Part shown: positions 18,541 to 26,847 of the stretch, one piece after another
How positions within the stretch are numbered: position 1 is the stretch's first letter
Layout: every line of letters begins with the position of its first letter
NCBI GenBank assembly: GCA_963799415.1
Contig: CAWCXI010000031.1
Location: 1 to 64,000, forward strand
Reading direction: 5' to 3'
Origin: JAMXLO01 sp963799415
Lineage (GTDB): Bacteria > Pseudomonadota > Alphaproteobacteria > Acetobacterales > Acetobacteraceae
Length of the DNA stretch: 64,000 nucleotides
Program-made: the position numbers and the translations under genes
Notes under the pieces: model-generated
Seen by the model: only the letters and a program-made list of their open reading frames with translations
Databases searched by the model: none
Told to the model about the DNA's origin: nothing

Positions 18541-19519
18541 CGTAGACCATGCGTATGGCCCCGGTATGCCGCGAGTTGAGACCACCGAAAGGACTATCTG
18601 CGATGTTGCGCCTGATCAGCAAGCCACGTGTCCACAGGCCATGGTTTTCCTCGTTGAACTCTCCCGCGCCGAGATCAGCCAGTTCCAGGTAGCACCAGTC
18701 ATGCAACCTTGGTCCTTTGGTGCCCGACCCGGCTGACAGACGCTGCCAGTCAGATGCTCCCAGCGCTTTGGCAATCTTTGCAGCGGTGCCGGCAATCGCA
18801 TGCGGCTTGCCCCAGGACCGAAAGACACGGGAGGCATGGACGCCAAGCACATACCCCTTGCCGGCCCGGCGTAGGTCCCGTTCGATATCGCCGACGCCAT
18901 AGACACTGTCGCCCGCTACCCATCGGAACGGCACAGCAGTGGCAATGGCGCGCTCGATCATCCTGGCTGCCAGCTGAGGCTTGGTCGCAAAGGCCACGTC
19001 GCTTGGCACGGATGTGGCTTTCAGACGCGCCGGATCATCGGTCCAACCTTTTGGCAAATAGAGCGCCCGGTCGATAAAGCCATGGCCGTGGCGCGATACA
19101 TAGGTGGCAAACACGCCGATCTGGCAGTTCGTGATCTTGCCGGCGGAACCCGTGTACTGCCGCGCCACGCCGCACGATGCCTTGCCCTGCTTGAGGAACC
19201 CGGTTTCATCGACAACCAGGACTGCGTTGTCGTCCGCGAGATGCTCCATGACGTACTCGCGCACCATGTCGCGCAACGCATCAGCGTCCCACCGATCGCG
19301 CCCTAACAGCGCCTGCTGCCGCCAAGGCCCAGGATCACCGGCGGCCTCGGCGCGCATCCATCCCGTCTTGCGACGCTCATCGCCAAGCAGCCCGTCAAGG
19401 AATAATCCTGCGTTCACCGCCGCGCGTTCTTGCGCAAACAATGGACGCAGCAGGCTCTTTACCTTTCGCAGCGACGATGCCCACAACTCCAGCGTCGCCT
19501 CGATCGATGCTCCCGCCAT
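18524..19519 (-). pseudogene. IS701-family transposase, 3' truncated
   Basis: 331 residues as written. DDE transposase of the IS701 family: VLVVDETGFLKQGKASCGV holds the first catalytic Asp and WVAGDSVYG the second. Homologues run about 400 residues, with the catalytic Glu region after RRNIAD; here that part is missing and the frame continues into unrelated sequence from about 18604. The enzyme therefore lacks its last catalytic residue and should be inactive. Confidence 0.88.
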
Positions 19520-19597
19520 GCCATGATCTCCGAATCATGGTGGCCCATAGATTCAGAGTTCCAACCGCTTCGCAATCAGAAAATCACAACTGTAATG
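18604..19597 (-). mobile_element. Truncated IS701-type element, copy 1
   Basis: The intact outer end (cattacagttgtgatttt read inward on the minus strand) is at 19597, followed by CTA of a CTAG target. The inner end is lost at about 18604. Its first 330 bp are repeated in inverted orientation at 20449-20778. The CTAG matches the YTAR target duplication known for the IS701 family. Confidence 0.75.
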
Positions 19598-19600
19598 CTA

Positions 19601-20446
19601 GGGCCTGTCCTCATTTAGGGGATTCCGGCGCGGCGAAAACTTCAATTCATAGGGGGTCAGCCGATTTGGAGCTGACCGATGCGACGTTATGGCATACGCG
19701 ACGATCAATGGGAGCGTATCCGGGACCTGCTGCCTGGTCAGGAGGGACATGTGGGAGTGACGGCGGCAGACAACCGGCTGTTCGTCGAGGCGGTGCTGTA
19801 CCGCTACCGCACCGGCATGCCGTGGCGCGATCTGCCGGAGCGCTTCGGTGACTGGAAGAACGTGCATCAACGCTTCAGCAGATGGGCCAAATCGGGTGTA
19901 TGGGAGAAGGTCTTCCTGCAACTTTCCGCTGACGCCGACAATGAATATGCGATGATCGACAGCACCATTGTGCGTGCCCATCAGCACAGCGCTGGCGCCC
20001 AAAAAAAGCCGGCGAGGACCAGGCGATCGGCCGATCACGCGGGGGGTTGAGCACCAAAATCCACGCCCTGGTCGATGCGCTCGGCAACCCGGTCAACTTC
20101 TTCCTGACCGGCGGAGAGGCGCATGATCTGGTCGGCGCCGACCACCTCCTGCCCTCGATGCAAGCCGACACGCTGATCGCCGACAAAGCGTTCGATGCCG
20201 ACGAGCGGGTCATCGCGCCGCTGGCTGCGGCCGGCAAAACGGCGGTGATCCCGCCCAAGGCAAACCGGCGACTGCCTCGCGACTACGACCAATACATCTA
20301 CCAGGCGCGTCACCTCATCGAGAACTTCTTCGCCAAACTCAAGCAGTTTCGTGCCATCGCCACCCGCTACGACAAGACCGCGCGCAACTTCCTCGCCGCC
20401 ATCCACCTGACCGCCGGGCTTATTTGGCTCAATTGAGGACAGGCCC
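19601..20446 (+). mobile_element. Complete IS5-family (IS427-type) insertion sequence
   Basis: An 846-bp element with perfect 13-bp terminal inverted repeats gggcctgtcctca (19601-19613 and 20434-20446) and a TA duplication at 19599-19600 and 20447-20448. It encodes a two-frame DDE transposase. It sits in the centre of a palindrome made by two head-to-head IS701-type ends, so it is the youngest insertion of the nest. Confidence 0.9.
19679..20436 (+). CDS. IS5-family transposase (orfA/orfB, programmed frameshift)
   Basis: OrfA (19679-20050) starts MRRYGIRDDQWERIRDLLPG and includes AMIDSTIV with the first catalytic Asp; orfB (to 20436) carries LIADKAFDAD and RHLIENFFAKLKQFR with the second Asp and the Glu. 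They lie in different frames that overlap at a run of seven A (near 20001), the usual slippage site for IS427-group elements, so the fused transposase is made by ribosomal frameshifting. The stop lies in the right terminal repeat. All catalytic residues are present; the element looks functional. Confidence 0.88.
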
Positions 20447-20449
20447 TAG

Positions 20450-20778
20450 CATTACAGTTGTGATTTTCTGATTGCGAAGCGGTTGGAACTCTGAATCTAT
20501 GGGCCACCATGATTCGGAGATCATGGCATGGCGGGAGCATCGATCGAGGCGACGCTGGAGTTGTGGGCATCGTCGCTGCGAAAGGTAAAGAGCCTGCTGC
20601 GTCCATTGTTTGCGCAAGAACGCGCGGCGGTGAACGCAGGATTATTCCTTGACGGGCTGCTTGGCGATGAGCGTCGCAAGACGGGATGGATGCGCGCCGA
20701 GGCCGCCGGTGATCCTGGGCCTTGGCGGCAGCAGGCGCTGTTAGGGCGCGATCGGTGGGACGCTGATGCGTTGCGCGA
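20450..20778 (+). mobile_element. IS701-type element remnant, copy 2 (5' end only)
   Basis: The terminal 78 bp plus the first 84 codons or so of the same transposase as copy 1 (start ATG 20528), in opposite orientation. Identity breaks exactly at 20778, after which unrelated sequence begins. Together with 19269-19598 it forms a 330-bp inverted repeat around the IS5-type element. Confidence 0.85.
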
Positions 20779-20848
20779 GTCAAATCGTGCGCAGTCCTAT
20801 CTGTTTAGGATCGCGTTTCCTCCGTTCGGTTATAAACGGATAGACGGC

Positions 20849-20953
20849 ATGTTCGAGATATTCCGGATGATCGTGTCGTTGACTGCGTGGGTTGTGCTGG
20901 CGCTGGTCCTCGGCGTGGCTATCGGCGGCCTGCTCGCTGTGCTGACCGGATAG
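20849..20953 (+). CDS. Possible small single-pass membrane protein
   Basis: 34 codons: MFEIFRMIVSLTAWVVLALV followed by LGVAIGGLLAVLTG. A single hydrophobic helix fills nearly the whole sequence. It lies just beyond the IS remnant and is read in frame with the broken transposase, which may have separated it from its original promoter. No clear ribosome-binding site, and no recognised family, so this is tentative. Confidence 0.35.
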   Translation: MFEIFRMIVSLTAWVVLALVLGVAIGGLLAVLTG

Positions 20954-21025
20954 GCGCTCGGACAGCAGCAGCGTAGCGCACAAGATCGCGCACCTCTGAA
21001 CGCCGGCCCCTCGTGATTCCGTCGG

Positions 21026-22729
21026 CTACTTCCACACCAGTGACGCCAGCAGTGCGAGCGCAAGCAATCCGGCCATTACCTGCCAGAAGCGAACCGGCGC
21101 GCGCTCATACAATGTCAGCGGCCGACGTACCGGTGGGGGCGCGTGCAATGGCCCCGCCTCAAACTCACTGGCGAACTCCGCCATGTCGGCAAACCGGACG
21201 GCGGGATCGAGCGCGATCGCGCGACCCAGCGCGGCCTGCAGCCAAGCCGGCAGATCAGGGCGAAGGGTTGCGATATCCTTCGGCCGCTCCAGACGTGGCG
21301 GGCTGATCGCATCCGGATTGCCGTAGGGAAACTCGCCGGTGAAAGTACGAAACAAGGTGACGCCCAGCGCGTAGATGTCGGTTGCTGCATTGCCGGCTTC
21401 GCCCGTGAACATTTCCGGCGCCATGTAGGCGGTCGTGCCGGGTATTGCTTCAGGCGGGAAGTCCTCCAGCCCCGGCAGGCGCACCACGCCCAGATCGAGC
21501 AGCTTGAGCGATCCGCCCGCCTCCAGCATCACGTTGTCCGGCTTAATGTCGCGATGAATGATGCCGACGCGGTGCAGCGCCGCCGCTGCACGCGCAAGCC
21601 TGATCGCGATGTTGCGGCCTTCCTCCATGCCCACGCGCGGCGCGCGCGCGATGCGCGTCTCCAGCAGTTCCCCGGTGTAGAGCGGCATGACAGTGTAGAG
21701 ACAGGTCTGTCGCTCCGGCGGCAACTCGATCACATGCGCGACCCAGGGACTCGTCACCCGCGTGCCGACCCATGCCTCGCGAACAAAGGCGGCGTGGAAA
21801 GTGGCGACCGCGGCGACCTGCGGTTTGGGGAATTTCAGCACCACCGTGCCGCCATCCACCTCATCAATCGCACCGAACAGCCGGCTGTATCGGCCATCGG
21901 ACACCAGAACGTTCAACACGAATCCGTCCACCGTGTCGCCGACCTGCGGCACAGGAATCAGCGGCAGGCGCATGATGGCGGTACCGACATCATCGGAGCG
22001 CGCCGTCGGAAGTGCCACGACGTCCAGCACGAGCGCGGTGCAGTTGTCGGTGCTGCCGGCCTCGAGTGCCGCATCGACCAGCGCTCGGCTGGTATCCGCG
22101 GGCGCCGAACGTACCCGCAGGATGTCGGCGATGCTTTCGTCCACGAGGGAGCCATGCACTCCGTCGGTACACAGCAGAAAGCGATCGTGCAGCGCGACCG
22201 GTTGACTGGTGTAATCCAGGCGAAGTTCCGCTTCGATGCCGAGTGCGCGGGTGAGCACCGGCGAATTCGCACGGCCCTCGCGCACGTGGTCGGAGGTGAG
22301 GCGCAGCAGACGATCGCCGTTCAGTCGGTATGCACGTGTATCGCCGACATGCAACAGATGTGCGAGACGGCCGCGCAACACCAGCGCGGTGAATGTGCAG
22401 CCCATGCCGACGAGGCTCGTGTCTTGCTGCCCTTGGGAGTGAATCCAGGAGTTGAGCGAGTCGAGGATGCGGGCCCCGGCACGACGAACTTCCATGGTCT
22501 CGGGCACATCCCAGAAGCCGTCGAGGAAGCCACGGACAGCAGTCTCCGCCGCCACGCGACCGCCTTTGGCGCCGCCGATGCCGTCGGCGATGGCGGCTGC
22601 CACATCGCGTCGCTCCGCGGCAAGCTCGGAGCCAAGTACCGCGCCTGCGAAATCCTCATTGCGCGGTCGCGGACCCGTGGCCGAGAAGTAGCCGATGCTT
22701 GCCCGCGGGGTCGCAAGATCGTCGCTCAC
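21026..22729 (-). CDS. Bifunctional PP2C phosphatase / Ser-Thr protein kinase
   Basis: 567 residues. An N-terminal PP2C domain (about 10-240) has ADGIGGAKGG at 48-57, GDTRAYRL, CTDGVHG and STDNCTAL. A Hanks-type kinase domain (about 265-525) has Lys299 in VLKFPK, HRDIKPDN at 392-399, DLG in place of DFG at 412-414 and an APE-like MAPE. A C-terminal membrane helix (about 549-566) follows. The glycine loop is degenerate. Enzymes of this layout set the phosphorylation state of target proteins at the membrane. The T6SS arm 11 kb away has an FHA protein and phosphatase but no kinase, so this could be its kinase; that link is inference. Confidence 0.9.
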   Translation of the reverse strand: MSDDLATPRASIGYFSATGPRPRNEDFAGAVLGSELAAERRDVAAAIADGIGGAKGGRVAAETAVRGFLDGFWDVPETMEVRRAGARILDSLNSWIHSQGQQDTSLVGMGCTFTALVLRGRLAHLLHVGDTRAYRLNGDRLLRLTSDHVREGRANSPVLTRALGIEAELRLDYTSQPVALHDRFLLCTDGVHGSLVDESIADILRVRSAPADTSRALVDAALEAGSTDNCTALVLDVVALPTARSDDVGTAIMRLPLIPVPQVGDTVDGFVLNVLVSDGRYSRLFGAIDEVDGGTVVLKFPKPQVAAVATFHAAFVREAWVGTRVTSPWVAHVIELPPERQTCLYTVMPLYTGELLETRIARAPRVGMEEGRNIAIRLARAAAALHRVGIIHRDIKPDNVMLEAGGSLKLLDLGVVRLPGLEDFPPEAIPGTTAYMAPEMFTGEAGNAATDIYALGVTLFRTFTGEFPYGNPDAISPPRLERPKDIATLRPDLPAWLQAALGRAIALDPAVRFADMAEFASEFEAGPLHAPPPVRRPLTLYERAPVRFWQVMAGLLALALLASLVWK

Positions 22730-22754
22730 CCTGCTCGCCTCGCGCGCTCGAAGT

Positions 22755-23081
22755 TCAAGGCGGCAGCGCGCAGCGATGGTGCAGGAAATACCCGCCGGTG
22801 CTGGACGCCAGAATGACCGTCAGATCACCGGAGCCGCGGTCGAGCGTGTAGCTGCCGCCATCCTTGGCGTCGTGCCAGGAGATCTGGGCGGGACTGATCC
22901 GGGCCGGATTGGCATCCACGGTCGCGCGGCCATAGTCGATGCTGATCTGCCAGGTCGCACCGCTGGCAGGATTGGTGCAGGTGACCGCAAGCGTCTGTGC
23001 CTGCGGCCCGTCAGCAGAAGCAGCCGCAAGACATGTCGCCAGCGCGGCGGTGACAGCCACGATATGCCGGGTCAGGAACAT
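22755..23081 (-). CDS. Secreted protein of unknown function
   Basis: 108 residues with a Sec signal peptide (IVAVTAALATCLAAASADG). The mature part is about 80 residues, has two cysteines (VTCTN and HHRCALPP) that could form a disulfide, and looks beta-rich. No family recognised. It lies 25 bases upstream of the PP2C-kinase gene on the same strand and may share its transcript. Confidence 0.6.
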   Translation of the reverse strand: MFLTRHIVAVTAALATCLAAASADGPQAQTLAVTCTNPASGATWQISIDYGRATVDANPARISPAQISWHDAKDGGSYTLDRGSGDLTVILASSTGGYFLHHRCALPP

Positions 23082-23500
23082 GACCTCATCTGCGAGGGCC
23101 GGCGTCCCATAGCCAGTTTCCTCGAGAGCGGCAAGGAACGACGCCCACCATTGCTTATTCGTTATGCAATGCGCCGCTTTGGTAAGCTTTGCACAAAAAA
23201 CGGCACACGCACCGCCCTAGCTCGACGTGTCCACAAGATCCTGCGTCAACCATTGCGAGAGCTAGTCGCGATCAATACAATCATAGCGGATGCTCGGACA
23301 GACAGCACGGCGTTTGACGAAGGCTCTATGCCGACGCTGCATCAGGCACAAGGCGGTGAGCCGGTGCGGCGATATTTGCGGCATATATTTTGCTTGAGCC
23401 TTACTGGGCTTGGCTACTGTCGCGCATACCGGTCCCACATCGGGTGCTGGCAGTCTGGTGACGGGCGCCATCGGAAAAACCGACTTCGGGGGAGAAACCT
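23082..23500. other. 419-bp intergenic region upstream of the ammonium transporter
   Basis: A divergent promoter region, visibly more AT-rich than its flanks. No gene supported on either strand. It ends with GGGGGAG seven bases before the amt start. A weak sigma-54-like match (tggctactgtcgcgc at 23411) is present but too poor to call. Confidence 0.5.
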
Positions 23501-24823
23501 ATGCTCGTACCGTCACCAAAATGGCTCGATAGCGGCAACAATGCCTGGCAATTGGCAGCCGCAACGTTCGTCGGCCTGCAAAGCATCCCTGGCCTCATGG
23601 TCCTCTACGGCGGCGTCGTAAAGAAGAAGTGGGCAATCAACTCGGCATTCATGTCGCTGTACGCATTCGCCTCGGTCCTGGTCGTCTGGATCCTGTTCGA
23701 CTACAATATGGCGTTCGGACCGCAATGGTTTCCCTTCCTCGGCACGCCCATGCCCGCCACCTCGGCCGCGTTCGCCCTCGGCCAGGCGACCATTCCCGCC
23801 GCCGCGTCGGGCATGCCCGAATTGACGTTCCCCATGGCAACACTGGTGTTCTTCCAGTTCGTGTTCGCCGCGATCACGGTGATCATCCTTGCGGGCTCAC
23901 TGCTCGGGCGCATGAATTTCACCGCATGGATGATCTTCTGCCCGGTGTGGATGACACTGGTCTATACAGTGGGGGCCTTCAGCCTGTGGGGTGGCGGGTG
24001 GCTCTCCGGGCTGGGGGTGCAGGACTTCTCGGGCGGCTATGTCATCCATCTTGCCGCCGGCGCCTCCGGCTTCACTGCCGCGGCCATGATCGGCCCACGT
24101 CTGCAACAGGATCGCGAGCATTTCCCGCCCAACAGCCTCCTGGTGACGCTGATCGGCGCGGGCATTCTGTGGCTCGGCTGGAACGGGTTCAACGGCGGTG
24201 ATCCATACTTCGCCAACGCCGACGCCGGGGCCGCGGTGCTCAACACCAACACGGCCACCGCGGTCGCCTTGCTGGTCTGGACCCTGCTCGACAAGATGGC
24301 CTACGGCAAGCCATCGGTCATCGGCGCGGTCAACGGCATGATCGCCGGGCTGGTCGCCATCACGCCGGCGGCCGGCTTCGTGAACGGCTGGGGCGCGATC
24401 ATCATCGGCATCGTCGCCGGCATCATCCCGTGGATGAGCATGAACTGGCTGCAGAAGACCAGTTTCATGATGCGGGTGGACGACACGCTGAGCGTGTTCT
24501 CGACGCACGGCGTCGCCGGCCTGACGGGCGGCCTTCTGGTCGGCGTCCTCGCCTGTCCCGACATGCTGGAATACATCGGCACCGACAAGGAGGCCCCGGG
24601 CGTCAGCGTCACGGGCCTGCTCTACGGCGACAGCGGCCACCAGCTCCTGATGCAGTTCTACGGTGCGGCGTTCATCATCGTCTACAACGTGATCGCAACG
24701 GCCATCATCCTCAAGGTGATATCGATAATCGTTCCGTTGCGCATGGATGAGGCGACACTGCGGGTCGGCGATGACGCCGTGCACGGCGAGACCGCGTACG
24801 CGATCGGCGTCGAGGGCGAGTAA
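23501..24823 (+). CDS. amt: Ammonium transporter (Amt/MEP/Rh family)
   Basis: 440 residues with about 11 membrane helices. Characteristic segments are FVGLQSIPGLMVLYGGVV near the N-terminus, DFSGGYVIHLAAGASGF with the first pore histidine, LGWNGFNGGDP and STHGVAGLTGGLLVGVLA with the second pore histidine. It conducts ammonium across the inner membrane as a trimer. Strong ribosome-binding site GGGGGAG. The usual PII partner gene glnK is not adjacent on either side, which is slightly unusual. No cleavable signal sequence is evident. Confidence 0.95.
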   Translation: MLVPSPKWLDSGNNAWQLAAATFVGLQSIPGLMVLYGGVVKKKWAINSAFMSLYAFASVLVVWILFDYNMAFGPQWFPFLGTPMPATSAAFALGQATIPAAASGMPELTFPMATLVFFQFVFAAITVIILAGSLLGRMNFTAWMIFCPVWMTLVYTVGAFSLWGGGWLSGLGVQDFSGGYVIHLAAGASGFTAAAMIGPRLQQDREHFPPNSLLVTLIGAGILWLGWNGFNGGDPYFANADAGAAVLNTNTATAVALLVWTLLDKMAYGKPSVIGAVNGMIAGLVAITPAAGFVNGWGAIIIGIVAGIIPWMSMNWLQKTSFMMRVDDTLSVFSTHGVAGLTGGLLVGVLACPDMLEYIGTDKEAPGVSVTGLLYGDSGHQLLMQFYGAAFIIVYNVIATAIILKVISIIVPLRMDEATLRVGDDAVHGETAYAIGVEGE

Positions 24824-24833
24824 CCAGCCGTTT

Positions 24834-24857
24834 GGGGGCGGGCGGTTGCCCGCTCCC
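24834..24857. terminator. GC hairpin between convergent genes
   Basis: A 10-bp stem (24834-24843 with 24848-24857, one G-T pair) and a GGTT loop, just after amt and before the convergent formyltransferase stop. No T run follows on either strand, so it is a hairpin terminator only by position. Confidence 0.4.
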
Positions 24858-24870
24858 ACCCGGTCTCGCG

Positions 24871-25788
24871 TCAGCTTCCCAGGATCGTGCCTATCGCAAC
24901 ACCGGCGTCGGCCGCCACGCCCTTCCTGCCGCCATCAGGACGCGCGCGGGCGATCTCGATGAACCCGCCCTGGCCATGCACCACCAGCGCGCCGTTGTTG
25001 ATCGCCACCACCTCGCCGAGCTTCTTCCCCTTCACCTCGGAGAACGTGCGCGCGATGCGCTTCGTCGCATTGAACACGAACAGCTTCTTGCCATCCGCCG
25101 TGGTCCACGCGCCCGGGGCGGGATCGCAGCCGCGGATCAGGTTGTAGGTGATGTCGACGTGGTTCGCCCAGTTGATGCGCGTTTCCGCGTCGCGGATGAT
25201 GCCCTCGTAGCCGGCATTCGGCTCGTACTGCGCGAGCGCCGGCGCCTTGCCGGCCACCACCTGCTCGGCCACCTCCACCAGCGCCGCCACCCCCATCGGG
25301 AAGATCTTGCCGAAGTACAGCGAGCCCAGCGTGTCCTCCGGCTCGATCGGCACCGAGCGCATCAGGATCACCGGCCCTTCGTCCAGCCCATCCGTCGGGC
25401 GGAAGATCGAGAACCCGGTCTCGGTCCGCCCGCAGATGATCGCCCAGCTCATCGACGAGGCGCCGCGGTGCAGCGGCAGCAGGCTGGGGTGGAACTGGAT
25501 CGTGCCGAACTTCGGGATGTTGCAGAAATCCTGCGGCGCGAACTGCGTCACGTACGCCATCACGCCGACCTGCGCATCCGCCGCCCGCATCGCCTCGAGC
25601 GCCGCCGGATCGGTGAGCTTGGGGAACTGATGCACCGGCACGCCGCGCTCCTCGGCCGCGACGCGCAACGGATCGGGGCGCCCCTTCTCCGGCGCGCAGA
25701 ACACCGCCGCGACCGTATCGCCGCGGTTGAGGAACGCCTCCAGCGTTGCCTTGCCAAAATCCTGCTGGCCTATGATGGCGATCCGCAT
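24871..25788 (-). CDS. Formyltransferase-family protein (Fmt/FDH-N type)
   Basis: 305 residues. An N-terminal formyltransferase fold (MRIAIIGQQDFGKATLEAFL, FHPSLLPLHRGASSMSWAI with the catalytic HxSLLP motif, and DEGPVIL) and a C-terminal Fmt-like domain (about 205-300). It resembles the hydrolase/transferase half of 10-formyltetrahydrofolate dehydrogenase more than tRNA-Met formyltransferase, and there is no def gene beside it. It would use 10-formyl-THF; the acceptor is unknown. The start at ATG 25788 begins directly with the fold; a longer open frame runs to 26781 but overlaps the divergent hydratase. Confidence 0.85.
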   Translation of the reverse strand: MRIAIIGQQDFGKATLEAFLNRGDTVAAVFCAPEKGRPDPLRVAAEERGVPVHQFPKLTDPAALEAMRAADAQVGVMAYVTQFAPQDFCNIPKFGTIQFHPSLLPLHRGASSMSWAIICGRTETGFSIFRPTDGLDEGPVILMRSVPIEPEDTLGSLYFGKIFPMGVAALVEVAEQVVAGKAPALAQYEPNAGYEGIIRDAETRINWANHVDITYNLIRGCDPAPGAWTTADGKKLFVFNATKRIARTFSEVKGKKLGEVVAINNGALVVHGQGGFIEIARARPDGGRKGVAADAGVAIGTILGS

Positions 25789-25905
25789 ACGACGCCCTCC
25801 CGTTGCTGCGCTTCGATCTGGCACGCCAGCTTGCACGCCGGCCCGGCCTTGGCAACCGTCGCGCGCCGGCCCTAGCCTGCGACCAAATACGCGGGGAGGG
25901 CGACG

Positions 25906-26667
25906 ATGCCGTTCGACGAACAGGCTGCGATCGACGAGTTCTGGGCGGCACGCACGCGCGGCGAGTATTTCCCGGCCCAGTGGTTCGATCGTCTGACGCT
26001 GGATCAGGCGTATCGCATCCAGCTCGGCATGATCGCGCGCCGCATCGCCGCGGGCGAGCGGCAGATCGGCTGGAAGGTCGGCCTGACCGCGGAGCCGATC
26101 CAGCAGCAGTTCGGCTTCCACGAGCCGGTGTTCGGCTGCATCCTGGACAGCAAGCCATCCGGGCATGTCTTCCGCCGCGACGAACTGATCCGGCCTGGCT
26201 TCGAATCGGAACTGTGCCTGCGGGTCGCTCAGACACTGAGCGGCGAGGTGGATATGGCCACCGTGCGCCGCGCGATCGACGCGGTGTATCCGGCGCTGGA
26301 GATCATCGAGACGCGCGGCGACTTCACGGCGCAGATCGCGCTCGCGATGGCGGACAACGCGCAGCAGAAGACCATCGTGCTCGGCAATCCGGTGCCGCTC
26401 GGCGCGCTGGCGCTGGATGCGGTCGCCGCGACGGTGCGGATCAATGGCGAGACCGTCGCGACCGGGCGCGGCGATGCCGTGCTCGGCAACCCGCTGAACT
26501 CGGTGATCTGGCTGGCGCGCAAGCTCCACGAGTTCGGCCGCGTCATCCAGCCCGACGAGATAATCATGAGCGGCTCGTTCACGCGGCAATTCCCGATCGC
26601 GCCAGGCGATCGGGTGCAGGTGGATTTTGGCGGCGTGGGAGAGGTGCAGGCGGCAATGCTGGGGTAG
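25906..26667 (+). CDS. 2-keto-4-pentenoate hydratase / FAH-fold protein
   Basis: 253 residues of the MhpD/hydratase family. IGWKVGLTAEPIQQQFG, FGCILD, ESELCLRV (metal-binding Glu residues) and the C-terminal SGSFTRQFPIAPGDRVQVDFGG are typical. These Mg-dependent enzymes hydrate 2-hydroxypenta-2,4-dienoate in aromatic meta-cleavage, or decarboxylate related oxo-acids. No other meta-cleavage genes lie nearby, so the substrate is open. Divergent from the formyltransferase. Confidence 0.88.
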   Translation: MPFDEQAAIDEFWAARTRGEYFPAQWFDRLTLDQAYRIQLGMIARRIAAGERQIGWKVGLTAEPIQQQFGFHEPVFGCILDSKPSGHVFRRDELIRPGFESELCLRVAQTLSGEVDMATVRRAIDAVYPALEIIETRGDFTAQIALAMADNAQQKTIVLGNPVPLGALALDAVAATVRINGETVATGRGDAVLGNPLNSVIWLARKLHEFGRVIQPDEIIMSGSFTRQFPIAPGDRVQVDFGGVGEVQAAMLG

Positions 26668-26847
26668 CGCGGGGACGACGCTGATCGCCTGCACGTTAAC
26701 CGTTCGTTCAGAATGCGACCGATAAGCTCCGCCCACTATTGCGTGTAACTGGCCGCAACGGCGAGGACCGGACCGTCCCATGCGTTCAATCTCTGATCAG
26801 GAGTCACCAGTCGAGACGCCCACCATCGCGCGCTGCGGCGTTGCGAC

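Noticed and set aside
23411..23426. Sigma-54-like promoter upstream of amt
   Set aside because: Spacing of GG and GC fits, but the -12 box reads GCGCA rather than TTGCA; only a weak match.
24871..26781. 636-residue reading of the formyltransferase frame
   Set aside because: The upstream half is antisense to the divergent hydratase and lacks protein-like features; the real start is ATG 25788.
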